Source: an uncultured Oscillospiraceae bacterium (lineage in GTDB: Bacteria > Bacillota > Clostridia > Oscillospirales > Oscillospiraceae). From it: a DNA stretch of 7,773 nucleotides. Under the pieces are notes generated by a model. It was not told where the DNA came from. It was given only the letters and a program-made list of their open reading frames with translations, and ran no database searches. Of this stretch, positions 1 through 5,936 are shown in pieces. The position numbers were made by a program, and so were the translations under genes. Location: contig CAKTZN010000087.1 of assembly GCA_934635545.1 (NCBI GenBank), forward strand, positions 1 through 7,773, read 5' to 3'. The stretch's first letter is position 1, and every line of letters starts with the position of its first letter.

Positions 1-567
1 GAGCGGCGGCAGCTCCAGCGGCAGGAGACGGTGCAGGTGACGCTGACGTGCGACCATCCCTATGACCGGGCGGCGGCAGAGCAGTACATGCGGCAGTATG
101 ACCACCAACGCAATGACCGGTGGTACGCCTATGACGACGTGGGCGGCAACTGCATGAACTTCGGCTCTCAGGTGCTGCTGGCGGGCGGCATCCCCATGGA
201 CGAGGAGGGTGGCAGCAAGTGGTACTGGCACAGTCAGAACACGCTGGATCTCTCCTGGATCAATGTGGGCCGGTTTTACAGCTATGCCCGGGAGAACCGG
301 GGCTATGGCCTTGTGGCGGACACCGAGGCCAACTACTACACCGGCGAGGTGGGGGATATCCTGATCCTGGGCCCCGACGGCGGCCATAACCACACCACCG
401 TCATCTCCGGCATCGTCCGGAATGAGGCGGGGGAAACGGTGGACTATCTGCTGTGCTCCAACACCACCAACTACACGGACTTCCCCGCCGGGGCGTACTA
501 TTACACCAGTCATCGGCTGGTGAAGATCTACGGCTGGAACGAGAGCGCCCCCGACACCGCACAGTGA
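1..567 (+). CDS. Amidase-domain (amidase_6-like) protein, 5' truncated by window edge
   Basis: The frame is open from base 1, so the N-terminus lies outside the window and the GTG at 31 is probably not the true start; 188 residues are visible. Visible residues about 20-165 look like the putative amidase domain (amidase_6, an NlpC/P60/CHAP-like Cys-His fold) of Firmicutes. The block YDRAAAEQY is followed by GGNCMNFGSQ, with candidate catalytic Cys51, then by DILILGPDGGHNHTTVISGI with His129/His131 as the likely catalytic histidine. Family members are usually exported and have an N-terminal variable region; the cell-wall amide bond they cut is mostly unproven. The stop (TGA, 565-567) is followed by a strong hairpin at 574-610. 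The gene converges on the GerMN lipoprotein operon and may be functionally linked only through a shared envelope theme. A signal peptide cannot be checked. Family assignment is fairly sure, substrate unknown. Confidence 0.8.
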   Translation, partial: ERRQLQRQETVQVTLTCDHPYDRAAAEQYMRQYDHQRNDRWYAYDDVGGNCMNFGSQVLLAGGIPMDEEGGSKWYWHSQNTLDLSWINVGRFYSYARENRGYGLVADTEANYYTGEVGDILILGPDGGHNHTTVISGIVRNEAGETVDYLLCSNTTNYTDFPAGAYYYTSHRLVKIYGWNESAPDTAQ

Positions 568-573
568 CACGAC

Positions 574-610
574 AGAAAGAGGCTCTGACCATCAGTCAGA
601 GCCTCTTTCT
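574..610. terminator. Bidirectional intrinsic terminator between convergent genes
   Basis: A perfect 16-bp inverted repeat (arms 574-589 and 595-610, AGAAAGAGGCTCTGAC and its complement) encloses a 5-nt loop. The arms begin with A-rich and end with T-rich sequence, so both transcripts get a T-rich 3' side: CTCTTTCTTATT on plus and CTCTTTCTGT on minus. It starts 7 bp after the amidase stop, and its last base is also the last base of the minus-strand lipoprotein stop codon (TAA, 612-610). It therefore serves both converging transcription units. Confidence 0.85.
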
Positions 611-1479
611 TATTCATATACGTCCACATACACGCCGTCGGTGTAGATCTGCACGGCGGACACGCCCTCCAGAGACAGCAGCGAGGCGGCGATGCCCTGC
701 TCCATCTCTCCGGCGGCGTCCGCACCCATGGCCGCGATCACCTCGGACGGCAGGTTCAACTGGCACACGCCGCCCTCCACACGGGCGGTGATGCCCTCCA
801 CGTTCTCCGGGATCAGCGGCAGCAGGCCGTCCTCCGTGGGGCCGTCCGCCAGAGCGGCCAGCACCACATCCGCCGCCGACTGGCCCTCGTACTGGGTCAG
901 CAGCCGCTCCTCCGGCACCAGCGCGCCCTCACCGTCCGGGAAATAGAGCTGGGCCGTCAGCATCCGCACCACGTCGTCCATAGAGGTCAGCAGCACGTCG
1001 CTGGCCAGGAACAGGTTGCTGTCCCGATAGGCCAACTCCTGGCCGTTGACGGTGATGCGCACCGCGTACACGCCGTCCAGTTGCGTCAGGGACAGCGCCA
1101 CGCAGTAGTCGGCGATGGTCAGATCCATGCCGCTGAGCTGGCCGTAGCTTCCGGCGAAATCCACCCACGCGGTGCTGCCCTTCACCTCCGCCGAGCGCAG
1201 CGTGGTTCCGGCGGGGATGGGACTCTGGAAGCCCTTTTCGTAGCATTCGCCCATCAGCAGCGACAGCACCGCCGCCACCCGGGCCGTCTTGTCACCCTCC
1301 GGCAGGCTGTCCCAGTCCACCGTCACATGGTCGATGGCGTCGCCGCCGGGATGGGTATCCAGCGGCACGGCGTAGTACAGCCGCAGGCCGTCCCTGCCGC
1401 CCACGGTACCGGCGGCGCAGCCCGCCAGCAGGCACAGCGCCAGGGCCAGCGCCGCGAGACACGAAAGTTTTCCTCTCAC
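610..1479 (-). CDS. Tandem-GerMN domain lipoprotein, third gene of the two-component operon
   Basis: This 289-aa protein has a lipoprotein signal: K4, a hydrophobic run, then lipobox LAG-C with Cys21 as the lipidated residue, so it should be anchored on the outer face of the membrane. Two copies of the GerMN fold follow, at about residues 65-150 and 176-285. Each has the pattern of a helix, a strand pair ending in a WVDF or CQLN-type strand, and a final VYAVRITVNG or VSAVQIYTDG strand pair. GerMN pairs occur in Bacillus GerM (sporulation channel assembly), and a GerMN domain occurs in actinobacterial LpqB, the lipoprotein of the MtrAB system. The start is GTG at 1479-1477, which overlaps the kinase stop (GTGA), with GAGG just upstream; this implies translational coupling. 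By inference it modulates or reports to the kinase. A sporulation role as a GerM homologue is the alternative. Confidence 0.87.
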   Translation of the reverse strand: MRGKLSCLAALALALCLLAGCAAGTVGGRDGLRLYYAVPLDTHPGGDAIDHVTVDWDSLPEGDKTARVAAVLSLLMGECYEKGFQSPIPAGTTLRSAEVKGSTAWVDFAGSYGQLSGMDLTIADYCVALSLTQLDGVYAVRITVNGQELAYRDSNLFLASDVLLTSMDDVVRMLTAQLYFPDGEGALVPEERLLTQYEGQSAADVVLAALADGPTEDGLLPLIPENVEGITARVEGGVCQLNLPSEVIAAMGADAAGEMEQGIAASLLSLEGVSAVQIYTDGVYVDVYE

Positions 1480-2843
1480 GCGTCCTCACCGCCTTCCTCC
1501 GTGCAGGGCAGATACACGGTGAACACCGTGCCGCTGCCGCCCTGCCGCGGCCCGGCGGTAATCCGGCCGCCCCGGTTCTCCACCGTGTCCTTCACGATGG
1601 ACAGGCCCAGGCCCGTGCCGCCGATGGCGCGGGAGCGCATCTTGTCCACCCGGTAGAACCGCTCGAAGATATGGGGCAGATCCTCCTCCGGGATGCCAAT
1701 GCCGTTGTCCTCCACCGTCAGCACCACCCAGTCGCCCTCCACCGCCGCGGCGGCGTGGACGAAGCCGTCGGTGCCGGAATATTTGATGCCGTTGTCCATC
1801 AGGTTATAGAGGATCTGGTGGACATCGTCCTCGGTGGCCAGGGCCACCGCGTCCTCCGCCGCCTCATAGGTCAGCGTCACGTTCTTCTCCCGTGCCAGCA
1901 CCGCCAGCATCCGGGCCACCCGCTCCAGCACCGGGGCCACCGCCACCGGCACCACCTGCGGCACTGCGCCGCTGTCCAGCCGGGTCAGCCGCAGCAGATT
2001 CTCCGTAATGCGGGTCAGGCGCTCCGCCTCCCGCCCGATGTCGCCCACAAACTCGCGGGTGGTGTCCGCGTCCATGTCGCCGGTCTGCAGAATGGAGTCC
2101 GTCAGCAGCCGGATACCCGCCAGAGGCGTTTTCAGCTCATGGCTGGCGTCGGACACGAACCGCCGCCGGGCGTCCTCAGTGGTCTGCAGGCGATCCGTCA
2201 GACTGTTGAACTCCGCCGCGATCTGGCTGATCTCGTCGCTGCCTGTCACGGCGGCACGGTGGCTGTACGCGCCCTCCCGCACCTTGCGGATGGCCGACAG
2301 CAGATCGGTGATCTGGGCCGTCAGCACCCGGCTCAGCAGGATGGACAGGCCGATGACGCCCAGGGCGATCACCGCCGAGATCTTCATCAGGTTGGACTGG
2401 AAGCTCTTCAGAATATCCGCCTGCTTGGTATCGTATTCATAGGTATACACCGCGCCCACGATCTGGTTGTGGTACACCACCGGCGAGGCCATGCGGCTGA
2501 GGAACGCCGTGGAATCGTAGTTGCAGTAGAAGGCGTCATAGCCCTCCAGGGCCTGGACGATCTCCGTATAGAAGGCGTACAGACCCACCGCGCCGTTTGC
2601 CTCGCGGGTGTCGTACAGGATGCGGCCCGCCGTATCCGTCACCAGGATGCGGGAAACGCCGGTGTCCCGCATGGAGCTCAGCGCCTTGGACACATTCTCC
2701 TCGTCCAGTTGCTTCAGACCGCTCAGCGACGCCTCGATCAGCTTTACGGAGCTCTTCATGGATGTCTCCTTGGACTGGAACACCATGGTCTGGGACTGCA
2801 GCAGCGGATAGGTGTTCAGCAGCACCAGCACCGCGGCGATCAC
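1476..2843 (-). CDS. Sensor histidine kinase (WalK/PhoR-like, HAMP-HisKA-HATPase), true start uncertain
   Basis: With GTG 2843 as start the protein is 455 aa. Domains in order: TM1 remnant (2-15), an extracytoplasmic PAS/Cache-like sensor (about 18-150, with VTDTAGRILYDT at 68-79), TM2 (about 154-174), HAMP (172-225), HisKA with phosphoacceptor His235 in SDASHELKTP, and HATPase with N box QILYNLMDNGIKYS (343-356), G1 DNGIGIP (379-385), F box and G2 GGTGLGL (408-414). All catalytic motifs are intact. It should phosphorylate the regulator encoded just upstream. The GTG start cuts TM1 to about 15 residues and removes in-frame upstream codons reading SLQFKFGVSYIL, which look like the rest of TM1. 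The frame is open back to 2918 but has no ATG, GTG or TTG there. ATT at 2897-2895 would give a normal N-terminus and would overlap the regulator. Function is very sure, start is not. Confidence 0.93.
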   Translation of the reverse strand: MIAAVLVLLNTYPLLQSQTMVFQSKETSMKSSVKLIEASLSGLKQLDEENVSKALSSMRDTGVSRILVTDTAGRILYDTREANGAVGLYAFYTEIVQALEGYDAFYCNYDSTAFLSRMASPVVYHNQIVGAVYTYEYDTKQADILKSFQSNLMKISAVIALGVIGLSILLSRVLTAQITDLLSAIRKVREGAYSHRAAVTGSDEISQIAAEFNSLTDRLQTTEDARRRFVSDASHELKTPLAGIRLLTDSILQTGDMDADTTREFVGDIGREAERLTRITENLLRLTRLDSGAVPQVVPVAVAPVLERVARMLAVLAREKNVTLTYEAAEDAVALATEDDVHQILYNLMDNGIKYSGTDGFVHAAAAVEGDWVVLTVEDNGIGIPEEDLPHIFERFYRVDKMRSRAIGGTGLGLSIVKDTVENRGGRITAGPRQGGSGTVFTVYLPCTEEGGEDA

Positions 2844-2865
2844 CAGGATATAGCTGACGCCAAAC

Positions 2866-3561
2866 TTAAATTGTAGGCTGGTTTTCCCCCTGAAAATAGT
2901 AACCCACTCCCCACTTGGTCATGATATAGGCCGGTTCCGCCGGAACCCGCTCCAGCTTCTCCCGCAGGCGGCGCACATGGACGTCCACCGTGCGGTAATC
3001 CCCGGCGTAGGAATAGCCCCACACCAGATCCATCAGGCTCTCCCGGCTGTATACCCGCCGGGGATTCTTCATCAGCAGCTCCAGCAGGTCGTACTCCTTG
3101 GCGGTCAGGTCGATGGTCTTGCCGTCCCGGATGGCCACCCGCTGCTGGGTGTCCAGACTCAGATCCCCCACCGTCAGCATGGTACGCACCGCGTCCGGAC
3201 GGCCGGCGCTGCGCTTCAGAAGCGCCCGGATCCGGGCCTTCAGCTCCAGGATATTGAAGGGCTTCGTCACATAGTCATCCGCGCCGCAGGCAAAGCCCAT
3301 CAGCTTGTCCGCATCCTCGCTGCGGGCCGTCAGCATGATGATGGGCACATCGGAGAACTCGCGGATCTTCATGCACGCCTCGGTGCCCGACAGCACCGGC
3401 ATCATCAGATCCAGGATGATCAGGTCGAAATCCTCCTTTTTCGCCAGCTCCACGGCGGCTTCGCCATCATAGGCGGCGGTGACCTGATAGCCCTCGTTCT
3501 CCAGATTGAAGGTGATCCCCTTCACCAACAGCTTTTCGTCGTCCACCACAAGTATCTTCAT
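2866..3561 (-). CDS. OmpR/PhoB-family response regulator
   Basis: This 231-aa, full-length winged-helix regulator starts at ATG 3561-3559, preceded by an excellent AGGAGG (3574-3569) with a 7-nt gap. The receiver domain (1-120) has acidic pair Asp7/Asp8, phosphoacceptor Asp51 in LDLMMP, Thr78 in MLTA and Lys100 in KPF. The OmpR DNA-binding domain (about 130-226) has LTAKEYDLLELL, the recognition-helix region TVDVHVRRLREKLE, and the wing WGVGYYF. It is the first gene of the operon with the kinase and GerMN lipoprotein, and is divergent from the D,D-carboxypeptidase. The open frame continues upstream of this ATG through the antisense of the carboxypeptidase; that extension is a GC-rich shadow and not part of the protein. 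Residue pattern resembles WalR/PhoP/MtrA-like regulators. By inference, targets include the divergent promoter region; no binding site is proven. Confidence 0.95.
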   Translation of the reverse strand: MKILVVDDEKLLVKGITFNLENEGYQVTAAYDGEAAVELAKKEDFDLIILDLMMPVLSGTEACMKIREFSDVPIIMLTARSEDADKLMGFACGADDYVTKPFNILELKARIRALLKRSAGRPDAVRTMLTVGDLSLDTQQRVAIRDGKTIDLTAKEYDLLELLMKNPRRVYSRESLMDLVWGYSYAGDYRTVDVHVRRLREKLERVPAEPAYIMTKWGVGYYFQGENQPTI

Positions 3562-3577
3562 GGCGTCACCTCCTGAA

Positions 3578-3591
3578 AAATGTTTACATTT
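3578..3591. promoter_or_regulatory. 14-bp perfect palindrome just upstream of the regulator RBS
   Basis: AAATGT-TT-ACATTT forms two perfect 6-bp arms around a 2-bp centre. It lies 4 bp from the regulator's Shine-Dalgarno sequence and inside its inferred 5' leader. The loop would be too small for a stable RNA hairpin, so an operator is the more natural reading. Its position, about 17-30 bp before the start codon and upstream of the divergent promoter pair, would suit repression of either direction. No protein is assigned. Confidence 0.4.
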
Positions 3592-3607
3592 GGCAAACCG
3601 CTCCCCG

Positions 3608-3636
3608 TTGACGGGAGGGGCCATGTCGTTTATAAT
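3608..3636 (+). promoter_or_regulatory. Sigma-A promoter for the D,D-carboxypeptidase operon
   Basis: TTGACG (3608-3613, 5/6 to consensus) is separated by exactly 17 bp from TATAAT (3631-3636, 6/6). Transcription should begin near 3643, giving an untranslated leader of about 87 nt before the ATG at 3730. The element lies inside the leader of the opposing regulator transcript. Confidence 0.8.
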
Positions 3637-3700
3637 AATGAGTTGAACACTGATCACGGCAGGAAGCCCCTTCCGTGTCCCCACATACATTGTCCACCTC

Positions 3701-3728
3701 ATTATAGCACATATGGAGAAAATGTCAT
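3701..3728 (-). promoter_or_regulatory. Sigma-A promoter with extended -10 for the regulator-kinase-lipoprotein operon
   Basis: On the minus strand ATGACA (3728-3723, 5/6) is followed after 16 bp by TATAAT (3706-3701, 6/6), preceded by TG one base upstream (TGCTATAAT, an extended -10). Transcription should begin near 3694, giving a leader of about 130 nt. The -35 lies only 1 bp before the carboxypeptidase start codon, so this promoter is embedded in that gene's 5' leader and ribosome-binding region. Confidence 0.75.
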
Positions 3729-3729
3729 T

Positions 3730-5094
3730 ATGAAATTCCGCCGTTTCTGCACCGTTTTTTTGCTGCTGGCCCTGCTGGTGACCCAGCTTCTGCCCGTCAC
3801 CGCCTACGCCGTGGAGGATATCCAGATTGAAGCCCGCGCCGCCCTGCTGGTGGACGGCGCCACCGGCACCGTGCTGCTGGATCAGGACGCCCACACCAAG
3901 CAGTATCCCGCCAGCATCACCAAGGTGATGACGGCCCTGCTGGTGTTCGAGGCCATCAACCGGGGCGAACTGCGGATGGACACCCCCATCACCGCCAGCG
4001 CCAACAGCGTGGCGGGCCTTCCGGACGACGCCAGCACCGCCGACATCGTGGCCGGCGAGACGCTGACGGTGGAGCAGCTTCTCTACTGTCTGCTGGTGGT
4101 GTCCGCCAACGAGGTGGGCAACATCCTGGCTGAGGCCGTCAGCGGCAGCGTCGCCAACTTTGTGGCCCAGATGAACCAGAGGGCCCAGGAGCTGGGGTGC
4201 GAGAATACCCATTTCGTCAACACCTCCGGTCTGCCGGATAACGAGCACTATACCACCGCGTGGGACATCTATCTCTTCACCAGAGAGGCCATGAAGTACG
4301 ACCAGTTCATGAACATCGTCAACACCAAGGCCTATGATGTGCCCGCCACCAACAAGAGCGAGGCCCGCGAGCTGCACAGCACCAACTATCTGATCTCCAA
4401 CTGGCGGGCCACCGGGTATCTGTACAGCGGCGCCCAGGGCATCAAGACCGGCTCTACCGACTCGGCGGGCTACTGTCTGGTATCCTCCGCCGTCCGAACG
4501 GACCGGCAGTTGATCTCCGTGGTGCTGGGTGCCAAGCTGATGCAGACCGAGGCCGGCGACACCAAGGTGGGCAGCTTTACCGAGACCAGCCGCCTGTTTG
4601 ACTGGGGCTTCAACAACTTCGTCACCAAGACCGTGCTGACCGAGGACGAGATGATCCAGGAGGTGCCGGTGGCCCTCAGCAAGGAGGTGGCCAGCATCGC
4701 CGTCCACCCGGCCTACACCGCCGAGGCGGTGCTGCCCAGCGACCTGGAGCCGGAGTCCCTCCAGCGCACCGTCACCCTGTATGAGGACGTAGTGGACGCT
4801 CCCATCACCGCCGGGCAGGAGCTTGGCACCATCACCCTCAGCTACGGCGACGTGGATTACGCCACCGTGCCCCTGCTGGCCGTGGCCGACGTCAGCGCCA
4901 GCCGCTTTCTGGTGGTGAAGCACGCCCTGAAGGAGTTCTTCTCCCGCACCGTCGTCAAAATCCTGCTGGTGGTGCTGGTGATCCTGGTGGTGCTGGTGCT
5001 GCTGTTCGGCAAGACCTTTATGCGCCGCCGCCGCTACGGCAGCGGCCGCAGCAAGCGGATGCGGCACCGCAGCTACCGGGGCCGCCGGTTCTGA
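3730..5094 (+). CDS. D-alanyl-D-alanine carboxypeptidase (DacF/DacA-type low-molecular-weight penicillin-binding protein)
   Basis: A 454-aa serine peptidase of the S11 family that trims the terminal D-Ala from peptidoglycan stem pentapeptides outside the cell. The signal peptide has a KFRRF start, a hydrophobic core, and likely cleavage after AYA (25-27). All three active-site motifs are present: S62-I-T-K65, S125-A-N127 and K239-T-G241. The PBP5-type C-terminal beta domain spans about 295-395. A C-terminal membrane segment (about 407-431) is followed by a 23-residue arginine-rich tail holding 12 Arg/Lys. The start chosen is ATG 3730: it gives the signal peptide, and sequence upstream holds promoters rather than coding. 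The GGAG RBS (3715-3718) sits 11 nt away, a little far. It heads a two-gene unit with the pseudouridine synthase and is divergent from the two-component operon. DacF is the closest named style, but DacA cannot be excluded. Confidence 0.94.
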   Translation: MKFRRFCTVFLLLALLVTQLLPVTAYAVEDIQIEARAALLVDGATGTVLLDQDAHTKQYPASITKVMTALLVFEAINRGELRMDTPITASANSVAGLPDDASTADIVAGETLTVEQLLYCLLVVSANEVGNILAEAVSGSVANFVAQMNQRAQELGCENTHFVNTSGLPDNEHYTTAWDIYLFTREAMKYDQFMNIVNTKAYDVPATNKSEARELHSTNYLISNWRATGYLYSGAQGIKTGSTDSAGYCLVSSAVRTDRQLISVVLGAKLMQTEAGDTKVGSFTETSRLFDWGFNNFVTKTVLTEDEMIQEVPVALSKEVASIAVHPAYTAEAVLPSDLEPESLQRTVTLYEDVVDAPITAGQELGTITLSYGDVDYATVPLLAVADVSASRFLVVKHALKEFFSRTVVKILLVVLVILVVLVLLFGKTFMRRRRYGSGRSKRMRHRSYRGRRF

Positions 5095-5750
5095 TGCCTA
5101 TGACCATTCTCTATCAGGATCGCTATCTGGTGGTGGCCGTCAAACCCGTGGGCGTACTGTCCGAGGACGATCCCAAGGCCGCCTGCATGCCCGCCCTGCT
5201 GCGAGAGCACTACCGCAATCTGGGGGAAAATGACTACATCGCCACCGTACACCGGCTGGATCGCGTCACCGGCGGCGTGATGGTGTTCTCCCGCCGCAGA
5301 GAGATCACCGGCAAGCTCACCGCCGCCGTGGCCGCCCACGAGATCACCAAGGAGTATCTGGCCGTTCTTCGTGGCCACCCGGAGAGGGACGCCGATACGC
5401 TCACCGACCTGCTGTTCCGGGACGCCCAGCATAACAAGAGCTATGTGGTGCAGCGGACGCGCAAGGGCGTCCGCGAGGCCACGTTGGACTATACGGTGCT
5501 GGAAAAGACCGACGAGCTGACGCTGGTGAGGGTACGGCTCCACACCGGCCGCACCCATCAGATCCGGGTGCAGTTCTCCCACCGGGGGCTTCCCCTGCTG
5601 GGGGATATCCGCTACGGCAGCAAGGCGGACTGCTCCGCCGCCCTGTGGTCATATCATCTGGCCTTCACCCATCCCGTCACCAAAAAGGCCGTGGACGTGA
5701 CCTGTCCCCCGCCGGATACCTACCCGTGGGATCTGTTTACCATAAGCTGA
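5094..5750 (+). CDS. Short RluA-family RNA pseudouridine synthase
   Basis: A 218-aa enzyme converting specific uridines to pseudouridine in rRNA or tRNA. The signature motif HRLDRVTGGVMVFSR carries catalytic Asp56. The second family block RTHQIRV (153-159) followed by LPLLGDIRYGS is also intact. It lacks an N-terminal S4 RNA-binding domain, placing it with the short RluA-like proteins common in Clostridia; the modified position cannot be predicted. ATG 5094-5096 overlaps the carboxypeptidase stop as TGATG, and there is no good independent RBS, so translation probably depends on coupling; ATG 5100 is an alternative start two codons later. A strong terminator follows 2 bp after the stop. Linkage to a wall enzyme is probably transcriptional convenience rather than shared pathway. 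Confidence 0.92.
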   Translation: MPMTILYQDRYLVVAVKPVGVLSEDDPKAACMPALLREHYRNLGENDYIATVHRLDRVTGGVMVFSRRREITGKLTAAVAAHEITKEYLAVLRGHPERDADTLTDLLFRDAQHNKSYVVQRTRKGVREATLDYTVLEKTDELTLVRVRLHTGRTHQIRVQFSHRGLPLLGDIRYGSKADCSAALWSYHLAFTHPVTKKAVDVTCPPPDTYPWDLFTIS

Positions 5751-5752
5751 TA

Positions 5753-5794
5753 AAAAGGCAGATATCACAGAAGCTTCTGTGATATCTGCCTTTT
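5753..5794. terminator. 42-bp perfect palindromic terminator after the pseudouridine synthase
   Basis: The arms 5753-5773 and 5774-5794 are exact reverse complements over 21 bp (AAAAGGCAGATATCACAGAAG on the left), giving an RNA stem with a minimal AGCU loop. It ends in TTTT and is followed by CTGTTTTTC. It begins 2 bp after the stop codon. A-tract and T-tract on the two sides make it usable in both directions. Confidence 0.9.
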
Positions 5795-5830
5795 CTGTTT
5801 TTCCCAGCCGCACTTTGCGACACACTGCAT

Positions 5831-5865
5831 AAAAACGCACCGTGAAGGACGTTTCACGGTGCGTT
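5831..5865 (-). terminator. Minus-strand-oriented terminator-like hairpin
   Basis: Perfect 13-bp arms AACGCACCGTGAA (5834-5846) and its complement (5853-5865) enclose a 6-nt loop. Read on the minus strand the stem runs straight into TTTTT (down to 5831), the classic intrinsic terminator form. Read on plus it is followed by CTGCCTGCC with no T-run. No convincing minus-strand gene lies to its right, so either it blocks antisense transcription or it ends an unannotated minus-strand RNA. Confidence 0.55.
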
Positions 5866-5913
5866 CTGCCTGCCTTCACCATAGGCGATGGCACATGCAC
5901 ATGATATCACAGC

Positions 5914-5929
5914 TTTTTAACGTTTTCAA
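5914..5929 (+). promoter_or_regulatory. Near-consensus cre (CcpA) site upstream of the cstA operon
   Basis: TTTTTAACGTTTTCAA fits the CcpA catabolite-responsive consensus WTGNNARCGNWWWCAW at every fixed position except the G at position 3. It lies about 95-110 bp before the inferred transcription start. CcpA control of a carbon-starvation transporter would make sense, but a 16-bp AT-rich degenerate motif with one mismatch can arise by chance. Confidence 0.3.
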
Positions 5930-5936
5930 TATAGTC

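Noticed and set aside
1671..2876. A 401-codon plus-strand frame opposite the kinase
   Set aside because: It is rich in His, Gln and Arg with no domain pattern and lies antisense to an intact kinase with all motifs.
3580..3729. N-terminal extension of the carboxypeptidase by 50 codons
   Set aside because: The extension covers two strong promoters, and would bury the clear signal peptide that begins at the ATG at 3730.
2866..5067. A 733-codon minus-strand open frame fusing the response regulator to a long His/Gly-rich N-terminal region
   Set aside because: The first two thirds are antisense to the carboxypeptidase; low-complexity His/Gln/Gly composition is typical of a GC-rich shadow. The regulator has its own ATG at 3561 with a perfect AGGAGG.
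5649..5900. An 83-codon minus-strand frame crossing both intergenic hairpins
   Set aside because: It runs through two terminator stems into the pseudouridine synthase gene; no domain and no promoter.
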